From the NCBI RefSeq assembly GCF_000425185.1, contig NZ_AULH01000006.1:248001-312000 (forward strand): 64,000 nt of DNA, in the 5' to 3' direction. Below, piece after piece: positions 8,987-17,379 of the stretch. Source of the stretch: Pleomorphomonas koreensis DSM 23070. Lineage in GTDB: Bacteria; Pseudomonadota; Alphaproteobacteria; Rhizobiales; Pleomorphomonadaceae. Under the pieces are notes generated by a model. The model saw only the letters and a program-made list of their open reading frames with translations, searched no databases and had not been told where the DNA came from. Position 1 is the first letter of the stretch, and each line of letters begins with the position of its first letter. The translations under genes and the position numbers were made by a program.

Positions 8987-10969
8987 TCAGTCGGCGGCAA
9001 CGGTCGGCGCCGCCCGGCGGGCCGGCTTCGGCGCGCCGACGCGCAGGCGGCGGTCGGCCAGCGACAGGGCGCCGCCGGCCATCATCACCAGGGCGCCGAG
9101 CCAGATCAGCGTCACCAGCGGCTTGTCCCACATGCGCACCACCACGGCGCCGAGCTGTCGGCCCTCGCCGCCCAGCGTCACGTAGAATTGCGACAGGCCG
9201 TGGGTGTGGATGCCGGCTTCGGAGGTCGGCATCTGTCGCGTGGTGTAGAGGCGCCGCGACGGCGCGGCCACGAAGCGCAGCACACCGTCCCGCCGCACGC
9301 TCATGCTGGCGACGATCTCGGAATAGTTGGGGCCGGCGGCGCTGTGGATGCCGTCGAAGGTGACGGCATAGGCGCCGACGGTCGCGGTCTCGCCCGGCTT
9401 CATCTCGACGATCGTCTCGCTCTGGAAGGCCGAGGTGACGACGATGCCCATCAGCGTCACGCCGAGGCCGGCGTGGGCGAGCGCCGTGCCGTAGGCCGAG
9501 CGCGGCAGGCCGACGAGGCGACGGAAGCCGGTGGCCAATCCCGCCTCGCGGAAGCGGGCGCGCGTCCACAGCTCGGCGAAGGCGCCGACCAGCACCCAGA
9601 CGGCGACACCGAGGCCGACGGCGGCGAGGAGATGCGTCGCGCCGTTCAGCCAGGCGACGACAAGGGCAACCAGCGCGGCAAGGACAAACACGACCGAAAG
9701 GCGCTGGAGAGCACCGAGCAGGTCGCCGCGCTTCCAGGCGAGCAGCGGCCCGAGCGGCACCACCAGCAGCGTGGCGCCGAACAGCGGGCCGAACACCGTG
9801 TTGAAATAGGGCGCGCCGACCGAGATGGCGCCGCCGAAGGCCGAGACGATCAGCGGCACCAGCGTGCCGAACAGCACCACGCCGGCCGCCACCGTCAGGA
9901 AGACGTTGTTGAGCACCAGCGCGCCCTCGCGGCTGACCGGCGCGAACAGGCCGCCCTGGCTGAGACTGCCGGCGCGGAAGGCGAACAGGGCGAGGCCGCC
10001 GCCGATGAACAGGCAGAGGATGGCCAGGATGAATACGCCGCGCGTCGGATCGGTGGCGAAGGCATGCACCGAGGTCAGCACGCCGGAGCGGACCAGGAAG
10101 GTGCCGAGCAGCGACAGCGAGAAGGCGAGGATGGCCAGCAGCACCGTCCACACCTTCAGCGCCTCGCGCTTCTCCATCACCACGGCCGAATGCAACAGCG
10201 CCGTGCCAGCCAGCCAGGGCATCAGCGAGGCGTTCTCCACCGGGTCCCAGAACCAGAAGCCGCCCCAGCCGAGTTCGTAATAGGCCCAGTAGGAGCCCAT
10301 GGCGATGCCGGCGGTGAGGAAGATCCAGGCGGCCAGCACCCAGGGCCGCACCCAGCGCGCCCAGGCGGCGTCGATGCGGCCCTCGATCAGCGCCGCCACG
10401 GCAAAGGCGAAGGCGATCGAGAAGCCGACATAGCCGAGGTAGAGAAGCGGCGGGTGGATGGCGAGCCCGATGTCCTGCAGCACCGGGTTGAGGTCCTGCC
10501 CCTCGATCGGCGGCTTGGCGAGGCGCAGGAAGGGGTTGGAGGTCGTCAGAATGAAGGCGAGGAAGGCGGTGCTGATCCAGCCCTGCACGGCCAGCACGTT
10601 GGCCTTCAGAGTGGCCGGCAGGTTGCCGCCGAACAGGGCGACCGCCGCGCCGAACAGCGCCAGGATCAGCACCCAGAGCAGCATCGAGCCCTCGTGATTG
10701 CCCCAGACGCCGGAGATCTTGTAGATCAGCGGCTTCTGCGAATGCGAGTTCTCGACGACGTTGAGAAGCGAGAAATCGGAGACGAGATAGGCATAGGTGA
10801 GCGCCGCGAAGGCGATGACGACCAGCAGCAGTTGCACCACCGACGCCCGCGGCGCTACCGCCATCAGCGCCGGATCGCGGCGGATCGAGCCGGCGATCGG
10901 CAGCACCGACTGCGCAACGGCCACCGCCAGCGCCAGGATCAGGGCGAAATGGCCGAATTCGACGATCAT
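8987..10969 (-). CDS. ccmF: Heme lyase subunit CcmF/CycK
   Basis: Large polytopic membrane protein that transfers heme from CcmE to apocytochrome c. At 660 residues it has about 15 hydrophobic segments, the heme-handling WWD-type motif (GWGGFWFWDPVENASLMPWL) and conserved periplasmic histidines, e.g. HPPLLYLGYVG and SGVWGNHEGSM. The ATG at 10969 (MIVEFGHFAL) is preferred to the ORF start 9 codons upstream because GAGGAGAG lies just ahead of it and the protein then begins with its first membrane helix. It is the third gene of the ccm operon, 116 bp after ccmE, a gap that contains a hairpin. Confidence 0.96.
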   Translation of the reverse strand: MIVEFGHFALILALAVAVAQSVLPIAGSIRRDPALMAVAPRASVVQLLLVVIAFAALTYAYLVSDFSLLNVVENSHSQKPLIYKISGVWGNHEGSMLLWVLILALFGAAVALFGGNLPATLKANVLAVQGWISTAFLAFILTTSNPFLRLAKPPIEGQDLNPVLQDIGLAIHPPLLYLGYVGFSIAFAFAVAALIEGRIDAAWARWVRPWVLAAWIFLTAGIAMGSYWAYYELGWGGFWFWDPVENASLMPWLAGTALLHSAVVMEKREALKVWTVLLAILAFSLSLLGTFLVRSGVLTSVHAFATDPTRGVFILAILCLFIGGGLALFAFRAGSLSQGGLFAPVSREGALVLNNVFLTVAAGVVLFGTLVPLIVSAFGGAISVGAPYFNTVFGPLFGATLLVVPLGPLLAWKRGDLLGALQRLSVVFVLAALVALVVAWLNGATHLLAAVGLGVAVWVLVGAFAELWTRARFREAGLATGFRRLVGLPRSAYGTALAHAGLGVTLMGIVVTSAFQSETIVEMKPGETATVGAYAVTFDGIHSAAGPNYSEIVASMSVRRDGVLRFVAAPSRRLYTTRQMPTSEAGIHTHGLSQFYVTLGGEGRQLGAVVVRMWDKPLVTLIWLGALVMMAGGALSLADRRLRVGAPKPARRAAPTVAAD

Positions 10970-10991
10970 GCCGGGCTCTCTCCTCGCCTCA

Positions 10992-11027
10992 GGCAACGTG
11001 CATCCCAGACGAATGCGCTACGTTGCC
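10992..11027. promoter_or_regulatory. Hairpin in the ccmE-ccmF gap
   Basis: Stem-loop inside an otherwise compact operon: outer arms GGCAACGT (10992-10999) and ACGTTGCC (11020-11027), then inner arms GCAT (11000-11003) and ATGC (11013-11016) with a 9-nt loop. No T-tract follows on either strand. It lies 23 nt ahead of the ccmF start and its Shine-Dalgarno, so it could affect mRNA processing or ccmF translation. That function is inferred from position only. Confidence 0.5.
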
Positions 11028-11085
11028 CTGTCTCCTTATCGAAGCAACGGATTTTTCCGAGAGGCGCACCTCCCGGCCCGCTGCC

Positions 11086-11568
11086 CTAGTTCTTGGCGGT
11101 CGGCGGCATCGGTCCGCCGGGCTGGCCTTCTTCCCAGACGCCCTGGGCCTTCAGCGCGTCGACCACTTCCTTGGGCATGTAGCGCTCGTCGTGCTTGGCG
11201 AGCACGGTGTCGGCGTGGAACAGGCCGGCCGGATCGAGCTTGCCCTCGGCGACCACGCCCTGCCCTTCCTGGAAGAGATCCGGCAACAGGCCGACGTAGG
11301 TGACGGGCAAGGCGGTCGCCGTGTCGGTCACCTTGAAGTCCACCCGGCCGGCGTCGCCGCGCACCACGCTGCCCGCCTCGACCAGACCGCCGATCCTCAG
11401 CCGCTGCCCCTCCTTCGGCGGCTGCTCGGCGATCTCGGTCGGCGTGCGATAGAGCGTGATCTCGCCGGACAGCGCGTAGAGCACGAGGCCGACGGCGGCG
11501 GCGAGCACCGCGCCGACCGTGCCGATCAGGATGAGGCGGCGCGTCTTGCGCGTCATGGCCTTGGTCAT
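11086..11568 (-). CDS. ccmE: Heme chaperone CcmE/CycJ
   Basis: Periplasmic, membrane-anchored protein that binds heme covalently and delivers it to CcmF/CcmH. At 160 residues it has a cytoplasmic basic start (RKTRR), one membrane anchor (LILIGTVGAVLAAAVGLVLYAL), an OB-fold domain and the heme-binding histidine H126 in LAKHDERYMPKEV. Its start codon overlaps the ccmI stop by 4 bp (ATGA), showing translational coupling. An in-frame ATG at codon 5 is an alternative start. The rhizobial name is cycJ. Confidence 0.96.
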   Translation of the reverse strand: MTKAMTRKTRRLILIGTVGAVLAAAVGLVLYALSGEITLYRTPTEIAEQPPKEGQRLRIGGLVEAGSVVRGDAGRVDFKVTDTATALPVTYVGLLPDLFQEGQGVVAEGKLDPAGLFHADTVLAKHDERYMPKEVVDALKAQGVWEEGQPGGPMPPTAKN

Positions 11569-12668
11569 TTTTCCTCCGCTTTGCCGATGTCGAGCGCGGC
11601 GGCCGCGTCCTCGATCGCCGCGAGCGATGCGGCGTCGCCGGCAAACGCCTTGCGCGCGCCGTCGAGCGCCGCCCTGGCCGCCTCGTCGCGGCCAAGCACG
11701 ACATTGGAGCGCATCAGCCGGATCCAGCCGTCGCGGTCGGCGGGGTTGGCGGCAAGCCTCTCGGCGAGCTGATCGACCATGCTCTCGATGGTCAGGCCGG
11801 CGGCCGGCAAGGTCGGCGGCTCCGGCGTGTCGGCCGGCTTGTTCGATGCGGCGAGAATTTCGTGTCGCTTGTCGCGCACCGTTTCCAGCCAGGGCGCGTC
11901 GGACGGCGAGCGGCGGATCAGATCGTCGATCTCCTCGAGCGCCGCATCGAGCTTGCCGGCCTGCCGTATCGCCTCGGCATGGTAGAAGCGGGCACGCGGC
12001 CGGTTGGGATCGGCGGCGATGGCGCGGGCGAGGATCGACTGCGCTTCCGGCGACACGACGCCCTCGGCGGCGTCCACCAGGCTGGTGCCATAGCTTTCGA
12101 GGGTTTCGGGATCCGTCTGGCCGCCCTTGACCAGCCTTCCCCAGGCGTCCGCCGCGTCGTCGAGCCGGCCCATGCGGGTGTAGATGGGGGCAACGACGCG
12201 CCAGCCGGCGAGGTCGTCGGGGTTGCTGGCGAGGTGCTTCTCGACGCGGCCGACCATCTCCGAGATGTTGTCGGTGGCCGGCGCGGCGGCAAGGCGGCCG
12301 GCCAGCGGCGCGTCGGGCATGTCGGGCTGGCCGAGCCAGAGATAGAGCGGCAGGGCGACGGCCGGCACGGCGATCACCGTCAGCAGCGCCAGCAGGCGGT
12401 TGGCGGCGGGGCGCGGCCTTTCGGCCGGCGCCGATGCGCGGGCGGCCTGCAGCAGGCGGCGGCCGATCTCGGCGCGGGCGGCTTCGGCCTCCTCGCCGCC
12501 GATCAGGCCGCGCTCGCGGTCGCGGTCGAGTTCGGCCAGCTGGTCGCGGTAGACGCGCGTCTCCTCGCCGCTATCGGTCGGGAAGGCGCCGGCCGGCCGC
12601 GCCAGCGGGGCGATAACGACGAGAACGACGGCGGCCGTCGTCAATGCCAGGAGAACCCAGAAAACCAC
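11565..12668 (-). CDS. ccmI: Cytochrome c maturation protein CcmI/CycH
   Basis: First gene of the ccmIEFH operon. CcmI is an apocytochrome c chaperone in the inner membrane. The protein has an N-terminal membrane helix (VVFWVLLALTTAAVVLVVI), a short linker with the ETRVYRDQLAELDRD motif typical of CcmI, a second membrane helix (LLALLTVIAVPAVALPLYLWL) and a TPR-rich periplasmic domain. The GTG at 12668 is chosen because it opens the first membrane helix and GAGGG lies 9 nt ahead; the frame stays open for 25 more codons. Its last 4 bp overlap ccmE. Confidence 0.9.
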   Translation of the reverse strand: MVFWVLLALTTAAVVLVVIAPLARPAGAFPTDSGEETRVYRDQLAELDRDRERGLIGGEEAEAARAEIGRRLLQAARASAPAERPRPAANRLLALLTVIAVPAVALPLYLWLGQPDMPDAPLAGRLAAAPATDNISEMVGRVEKHLASNPDDLAGWRVVAPIYTRMGRLDDAADAWGRLVKGGQTDPETLESYGTSLVDAAEGVVSPEAQSILARAIAADPNRPRARFYHAEAIRQAGKLDAALEEIDDLIRRSPSDAPWLETVRDKRHEILAASNKPADTPEPPTLPAAGLTIESMVDQLAERLAANPADRDGWIRLMRSNVVLGRDEAARAALDGARKAFAGDAASLAAIEDAAAALDIGKAEEK

Positions 12669-12791
12669 TTCGCTCTTTCCCTCGGGCAGCGTCTCTGTCG
12701 CTACCCGTTGCATGCGAATAGGGCAACTTCGCCGGTTTCTCAATGGACTTCTGGGTGAATTTGAGAAGGATTCCAGAAAAGGGTGGCGGCG

Positions 12792-14189
12792 TCACGCCGC
12801 CGTTCGCCGCCCCTTGAGCTGCTGCTCCTTGCTGCGGCGGAGATGAGCGGCGTAGTCGTCGCCATAGAGGAAGCCGGCCGCCTTGATCAGGTGGTCGACC
12901 GCCGACAGCGCCGCCGTTCGCGCCTCGCCGTCGAGGCTGCGCAACTTCATCGGCAGGTCGAGGGCGTAGAGTTCAACGGCCTGATCGACCAGCGGCGTCA
13001 GGCGGCCGATCAGTCCGTTGACGGCCAGAGTGTCGCGGGCGCGGCCGGCGGCGGCGAAGATGGCGGCGAGGAAGACGGCCTCGGCACCGTCGGCCGGTCC
13101 CGGATACGGGGCATCCTGCACGCGGAAGGCACGGCGCATGGCCGGCAGCAGCTTGTCGAACTCGGCGAACAGCACTTCCGAAAAGCGCCGCTTGATGGCC
13201 ACCGCCCGCTGTTGCCACCAGCCGTCACTCTCGACGTCGAGGCTGGCGGAAAGCTCGTTCAGCGTCGTGCGGAAGGCATTGATCTCGCGTACGGCGTCGG
13301 CGGGGTTGCGGCTGCCCCGGCAGATCGTCAGGAAGCGCGAGGCGGCGCGATCGGCGACGGCGAAACCAAGGTCGACGAAGGCCGCGGCGGCAGGCGTGGC
13401 GCGGACGCGACGGGCGCTGTCGCCGCCGGCCAGCATCTTGGCGAAGGTGACGAGCGGCGCCACGGCCGCGAGGCGCCGGAAGGCACCGCCGGCCACCCAG
13501 CCGGCCGTCTCGGGATAGCGCGTGAGATAAGCGGCGATCTGTTCGAGCAGCGCCATATCGACCGGGCCGGCGCCGATCAGGTGCACGATGGCAGCGCTCA
13601 GCGTCGGTAAATCGGGAAGGCGGTCGCGCACGGCGAGCATGTCATCGACCTCGCCGCGGGCCAGCTCGCCGCCAAGGCGCGACATGAAACGCTGCTGTAG
13701 CTTGGGCTCGTCGGCGATGGCTTCGACATGCCGCGCCAGCGCCTCGAACAGGCGGGCTTCGAGCCGCGCCGCCTCGCGTCCAGCCGCCTCGTTCGGCAGG
13801 GACGGCGCCGTCGCCGGATCGTTCCAGACGGCGAACTCGGCCGGCAGCAGTTCGGTGGCGGCATAGGACCAGAGATGGGACAGCGTCGCCGCGGTGATGA
13901 AGCCACGGCCCGGAAAGCTCAACCTCTCCTCGATCACGTAGGGCTCGAAGGCGGCGAACATCAGCCGGCGCATGTCGGGCGGTACGCCGGGAATAGCAGA
14001 CCGCTGGGCGGCACGGCGGCTATCGGCGATGGCGTGAGCCGCTCCGAGGATCAGCCGGCGACGGGCTTCGGCCGCGTCGGGCGCCGCGCCGCCATTTTCA
14101 AGGCGACGGACCAGCATGCCGCGCGCCCTGGGCGTCAGGCCCCGCAGAAAACTCTCGGCCTTGTCGGCAACCGCCGTACGCTCGTCCAT
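12792..14189 (-). CDS. Conserved-looking helical protein of unknown function
   Basis: Protein of about 465 residues with no family recognised with confidence. It looks soluble and mostly alpha-helical, rich in Ala, Leu and Arg, with no signal peptide, membrane helix or obvious catalytic motif. The N-terminal LTPRARGMLVRRLENGG and the central LFEALARHVEAIADEP segments resemble helical-repeat proteins; DUF2336 was considered, but no clear similarity to the DUF2336 protein at 40297 is visible. Codon use is like its neighbours, supporting a real gene. An ATG 10 codons upstream (14219) is possible. It lies upstream of the ccm operon in the same direction, 123 bp away. Confidence 0.8.
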   Translation of the reverse strand: MDERTAVADKAESFLRGLTPRARGMLVRRLENGGAAPDAAEARRRLILGAAHAIADSRRAAQRSAIPGVPPDMRRLMFAAFEPYVIEERLSFPGRGFITAATLSHLWSYAATELLPAEFAVWNDPATAPSLPNEAAGREAARLEARLFEALARHVEAIADEPKLQQRFMSRLGGELARGEVDDMLAVRDRLPDLPTLSAAIVHLIGAGPVDMALLEQIAAYLTRYPETAGWVAGGAFRRLAAVAPLVTFAKMLAGGDSARRVRATPAAAAFVDLGFAVADRAASRFLTICRGSRNPADAVREINAFRTTLNELSASLDVESDGWWQQRAVAIKRRFSEVLFAEFDKLLPAMRRAFRVQDAPYPGPADGAEAVFLAAIFAAAGRARDTLAVNGLIGRLTPLVDQAVELYALDLPMKLRSLDGEARTAALSAVDHLIKAAGFLYGDDYAAHLRRSKEQQLKGRRTAA

Positions 14190-14263
14190 CGCGAATCCCG
14201 TAAACCGCTCCTTTACCAAACCGATCCTGCCGCAAGATGGTTTATGACTGGTAACGGATGCGA

Positions 14264-14293
14264 AAAGGCCGGCTCGCGGGGGAGCCGGCCTTT
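14264..14293 (-). terminator. Rho-independent terminator of the lipoprotein gene
   Basis: A 12-bp stem AAAGGCCGGCTC/GAGCCGGCCTTT with a 6-nt loop. On the minus strand it is followed by TTTT. It lies 31 bp after the lipoprotein stop (14325) and before the next minus-strand gene. Confidence 0.85.
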
Positions 14294-14324
14294 CGGATTT
14301 CGTGGGGAAGAGGGTCGTCGGCCG

Positions 14325-14789
14325 TCAGCCGACCACCTGCCAGCTGCCGTCCGGGTTGCGACAGGCGGTGCCGCGCGCCACCTGCGGCTGGCCGTCGATG
14401 TAGACGGTGTTGGTATAGGGGCGGCACATGCGATTGTTGACATAGTTGGCCGGCCCCGGATTGACCGTGCCGTAGGCGCCGGTCTGCGGGTTCTGCCACT
14501 GCTGCGGGGCGCCGCTGTCGAGCGCATTGACGCTGGCCGCGTAGTTGTAGCGCTGCGAATCGGCGTCGAGGGAGGCGCCGATCTGGTTGCCGAGGAAGCC
14601 GCCGACCAGCGCGCCGGCGGCGATGGCCGCCACCTTGCCGCTGCCCTGGCCGAAGGCCGAGCCGAGAGCGGCGCCGCCGACGGCACCGGCCAGCGTGCCG
14701 AGCGTCGCGTTCTGGTTGCCGCCGCCTGTCGCGCATCCCGCCAGCATGGTTGCCGTCAGGCCGACAATCACAAGTTTCTTCACCAACAT
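14325..14789 (-). CDS. Glycine-zipper outer-membrane lipoprotein
   Basis: Small lipoprotein of 154 residues with a signal peptide and lipobox (TATMLAGC). A glycine-zipper region (LGTLAGAVGGAALGSAFGQG and GALVGGFLGNQIGASLD) is typical of 17-kDa surface antigen/YMGG-type proteins. The C-terminal part holds CRPYTNTVYIDGQPQVARGT and a terminal DGSWQVV, commonly found in rhizobial surface antigens of this type. The ATG at 14789 is preferred over an upstream frame start because it opens the signal peptide and has GGAGACC ahead. The protein probably sits in the outer membrane. It is followed by a strong terminator, so it is likely monocistronic. Confidence 0.88.
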   Translation of the reverse strand: MLVKKLVIVGLTATMLAGCATGGGNQNATLGTLAGAVGGAALGSAFGQGSGKVAAIAAGALVGGFLGNQIGASLDADSQRYNYAASVNALDSGAPQQWQNPQTGAYGTVNPGPANYVNNRMCRPYTNTVYIDGQPQVARGTACRNPDGSWQVVG

Positions 14790-14958
14790 GTTTCCGGTCT
14801 CCGAGAATAGAAGCAATGGTCTGGGGCGAATCGCCCGTTGATATCCGCAATGGCCTGAAACCATGGCCGAATTTTGGTTGCAACCTGGTCTTGCCGTCAG
14901 CGCCCTCCCCCTCCTTTCCGTTTACTGCCGTCATTGTGCATCGATCTGTCAATCCCAT

Positions 14959-16341
14959 TCAGCTTCGCGGGATGCGGAAGGTCACAGCCAGACCGCCGAG
15001 ACCGGCCCGGCCAAGCACCAGCGAGCCGCCGTAAGTCTCGGCAATCTCGGCCGCAATGGCGAGGCCGAAGCCCGAGCCCGGCTGCGTTTCGTCGAGCCGC
15101 TTGCCGCGGCCGAGCACCTCGGCATAGGCGGTGGGCGGCAGGCCGGCGCCGTCGTCCTCGACGCGGATCTCCACCATCGGTCGGTCGCGGTCGGCATCGT
15201 CGACGGCGAGCGCGATCAGCACCTGCTCGCGGCCATATTTGCAGGCATTGTCCATCAGGTTGCCGACCAGTTCCTCCAGGTCGCGCCGCTCGATGCGCGC
15301 CTTGGGCTGCGCGCCGGCCGGCGCGTCGAGGAACAGGCTGCGATCGGGATAGGCGCGGCTCAGCACCCGGATCAGCCCTTCGAGCGAGGGGCGGACGTCG
15401 GCCACCGCGCCGATCACCTTGCGGTCGGCGGCGAGCCGGGCGCGGTCGAGATAGCGGTCGACCTCGTCGCGCATCACCGTCACCTGCTCGACCACCTTGT
15501 CGGCGAGCGGCCCGCCCTCGGCGCGCGCTTCGTTCAGGATGACGGCGAGCGGCGTCTTCAGCGCATGGGCGAGGTTGCCGACCTGGGTGCGCGACCGTTC
15601 GACGATGGCCGAATTGGTGTCGATGAGGGCGTTGAGTTCCTTGCCGAGCACGGCGATCTCGCGCGGCAGCCGGCCTTCGAGGCGGCTGGCGCGGCCCTCG
15701 CGGATGTCGGCAAGACGGCGGCTCATGGCGGCGAGCGGCCGGAGGCCAAAGCTCACCTGCAGCGCGGCGGCGGCGACGAGGCCGAGCGCGAAGGCGGCCA
15801 GCGTCGCGAACACCTGGAAGCGGAAGGTGGAAATCTCGTCGGCCAGCTCGGCGACGTTGCCGGTGACGTGCAGGTCGTACATGCGGCCGCTGCTGAGGAA
15901 GATGCGCTGCTTGGCGTGACGCAGGGCGGTGCCCGAGGGATCGCGGGCGTCGTCGGTCACCACCACGCCGTTGGCGGGCGGCGGCGGCAGCGTCAGCAGT
16001 TCGCCGAACAGTGACTGGCTGGTGGCTATGGTGGCCTGCGTCTTGGCGTCGATCACCAGCCAGTACCAGCCGGACTGGTAGCGGCCGAAGCGCGGGTCGC
16101 CCATGGTGCCGGGGTCGGGCATGTTGCCTTCAGGCGCCGAGGCGACGATGCCGGCCAGCGTCTTCTCGTAGACGATGATGCGCTCGTCGAAGGAGCGGAT
16201 CAGGCTGGCCCGGTAAAGCTCGGTGAGCAGCCAGCCGAAGGCGGCCAGCGCGATCGCCGCCCAGAGCGCCGAGGCGAGGACGAGCCTGAGGGCCAGCGAA
16301 CTGGTCAGCCACTCGCCAAGTTTTTTGACACCTGCTCTCAT
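14959..16341 (-). CDS. feuQ: FeuQ-like sensor histidine kinase
   Basis: PhoQ-type kinase of 460 residues. Membrane helices lie near residues 17-40 and 177-198 and flank a periplasmic sensor (contains FGRYQSGWYWLVID). HAMP follows, then a HisKA domain with H259 in NLAHALKTPLAVIL and a HATPase domain (NLMDNACKYG, DDGAGLP, GSGFGLAI). The start overlaps the feuP stop by 4 bp (ATGA). FeuPQ is a rhizobial two-component system reported beside cycHJKL in Rhizobium leguminosarum, linked to iron uptake there and to osmoadaptation in Sinorhizobium. The name rests on this neighbourhood and on the small periplasmic gene upstream. Confidence 0.82.
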   Translation of the reverse strand: MRAGVKKLGEWLTSSLALRLVLASALWAAIALAAFGWLLTELYRASLIRSFDERIIVYEKTLAGIVASAPEGNMPDPGTMGDPRFGRYQSGWYWLVIDAKTQATIATSQSLFGELLTLPPPPANGVVVTDDARDPSGTALRHAKQRIFLSSGRMYDLHVTGNVAELADEISTFRFQVFATLAAFALGLVAAAALQVSFGLRPLAAMSRRLADIREGRASRLEGRLPREIAVLGKELNALIDTNSAIVERSRTQVGNLAHALKTPLAVILNEARAEGGPLADKVVEQVTVMRDEVDRYLDRARLAADRKVIGAVADVRPSLEGLIRVLSRAYPDRSLFLDAPAGAQPKARIERRDLEELVGNLMDNACKYGREQVLIALAVDDADRDRPMVEIRVEDDGAGLPPTAYAEVLGRGKRLDETQPGSGFGLAIAAEIAETYGGSLVLGRAGLGGLAVTFRIPRS

Positions 16342-17000
16342 TTGCCGGACGCGACGCGGTAGCCGAGGCCGCGCACGGTCTCGATGAGGTCGATGCCCAT
16401 CTTCTTGCGCAGCCGGCCGACGAACACCTCGATGGTGTTGGAGTCGCGGTCGAAGTCCTGATCGTAGAGATGCTCCACCAGCTCGGTGCGCGAGATCACC
16501 TTGTCCATGTGCAGCATGAGATACTGGATGAGGCGGAACTCGTGCGAGGTGAGCTTGACGGGATTGCCGTCGACGGTGAGGCGGCCGGCCTTGACATCCA
16601 GCCGCACCTTGCCGACCTCCACCTCGTTGGAGGCGCGGCCGGCGGCACGGCGCGTCAGGGCACGCAGGCGGGCCAGCACCTCTTCCATGTGGAAGGGCTT
16701 GGCGACATAGTCGTCGGCGCCGGCGTCGATGCCGGCCACCTTGTCGCTCCAGCGGTCGCGGGCGGTGAGCAGCAGCACCGGCACCAGCCGGCCATCGCGG
16801 CGCCAGGCTTCGAGCACGCTGAGGCCGTCCATCTTCGGCAGGCCGATATCGAGGATCACCGCATCGTAGGGTTCGGTGTCGCCGAGGAAATGCCCTTCCT
16901 CGCCGTCGAAGGCGGCGTCAACGGCGTAGCCGGCATCGCGGCAGGCGGTGACCAGTTGTCGGTTCAGGTCGCGGTCGTCCTCGACCACAAGAATCCGCAT
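16338..17000 (-). CDS. feuP: FeuP-like OmpR-family response regulator
   Basis: Response regulator of 220 residues: receiver domain with acidic residues E7-D8-D9, phospho-acceptor D51 (VILDIGLPKMDG) and Lys in AKPFHMEE, then a winged-helix DNA-binding domain (SHEFRLIQYLMLH; SNTIEVFVGRLRKKM). The ATG at 17000 begins the canonical MRILVVEDD; a longer in-frame extension has no protein-like content. Co-transcribed and overlapping with feuQ. It starts 16 bp after the FeuN-like gene. Confidence 0.85.
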   Translation of the reverse strand: MRILVVEDDRDLNRQLVTACRDAGYAVDAAFDGEEGHFLGDTEPYDAVILDIGLPKMDGLSVLEAWRRDGRLVPVLLLTARDRWSDKVAGIDAGADDYVAKPFHMEEVLARLRALTRRAAGRASNEVEVGKVRLDVKAGRLTVDGNPVKLTSHEFRLIQYLMLHMDKVISRTELVEHLYDQDFDRDSNTIEVFVGRLRKKMGIDLIETVRGLGYRVASGK

Positions 17001-17016
17001 GCTCAATGTTCCCGGT

Positions 17017-17313
17017 TCAGCGAAGCCTCTGGCCCGACGTGGCATCGACGACGATGTTGTCGACCCGCCCGCCCTCACGCATCACCGCGAGCTGGTAGAC
17101 GAGCAGCCCGCCGCCCTCGCAGAGCCGGGCGTCGACGATCTCGCCGCCGACGACGCGGGCAATGACGCTGAGCCTCTGGACGGCCCCCTTGCTGACGACG
17201 GCCTGCGCCTCGTTCGGCGTCAGGCAGCGTGCCTCGGCGGCATGTCCCGCTACAAGCGGCAGCATCGCCAGCCCCAGGAGGGCGAGACGGAATCGCGTGC
17301 GTTTGGTGTTCAT
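17017..17313 (-). CDS. Small periplasmic PepSY-like protein, possible FeuN
   Basis: A 98-residue protein with a signal peptide (RLALLGLAMLPLVAGHAAEA) followed by a short PepSY-like domain ending in VDNIVVDATSGQRL. In Sinorhizobium a small periplasmic protein, FeuN, is encoded directly upstream of feuPQ and holds the FeuQ kinase in check. Position, size and export signal fit that role, but the sequence match cannot be tested here. Other PepSY proteins beside two-component systems are common, so a different modulator of the kinase is possible. Two cysteines (CLTPNE and RLCEGG) could form a disulfide. Confidence 0.7.
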   Translation of the reverse strand: MNTKRTRFRLALLGLAMLPLVAGHAAEARCLTPNEAQAVVSKGAVQRLSVIARVVGGEIVDARLCEGGGLLVYQLAVMREGGRVDNIVVDATSGQRLR

Positions 17314-17379
17314 GGGCCGGAGATTAACCAGTTGAGGCTGAACGGTCCATGAACACGCGCGCTGCTTGCCGTTCAGGCG

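Noticed and set aside
12792-14189. Unknown helical protein as a second DUF2336 member
   Set aside because: No segment could be matched by eye to the DUF2336 protein at 40297, so no family is assigned.
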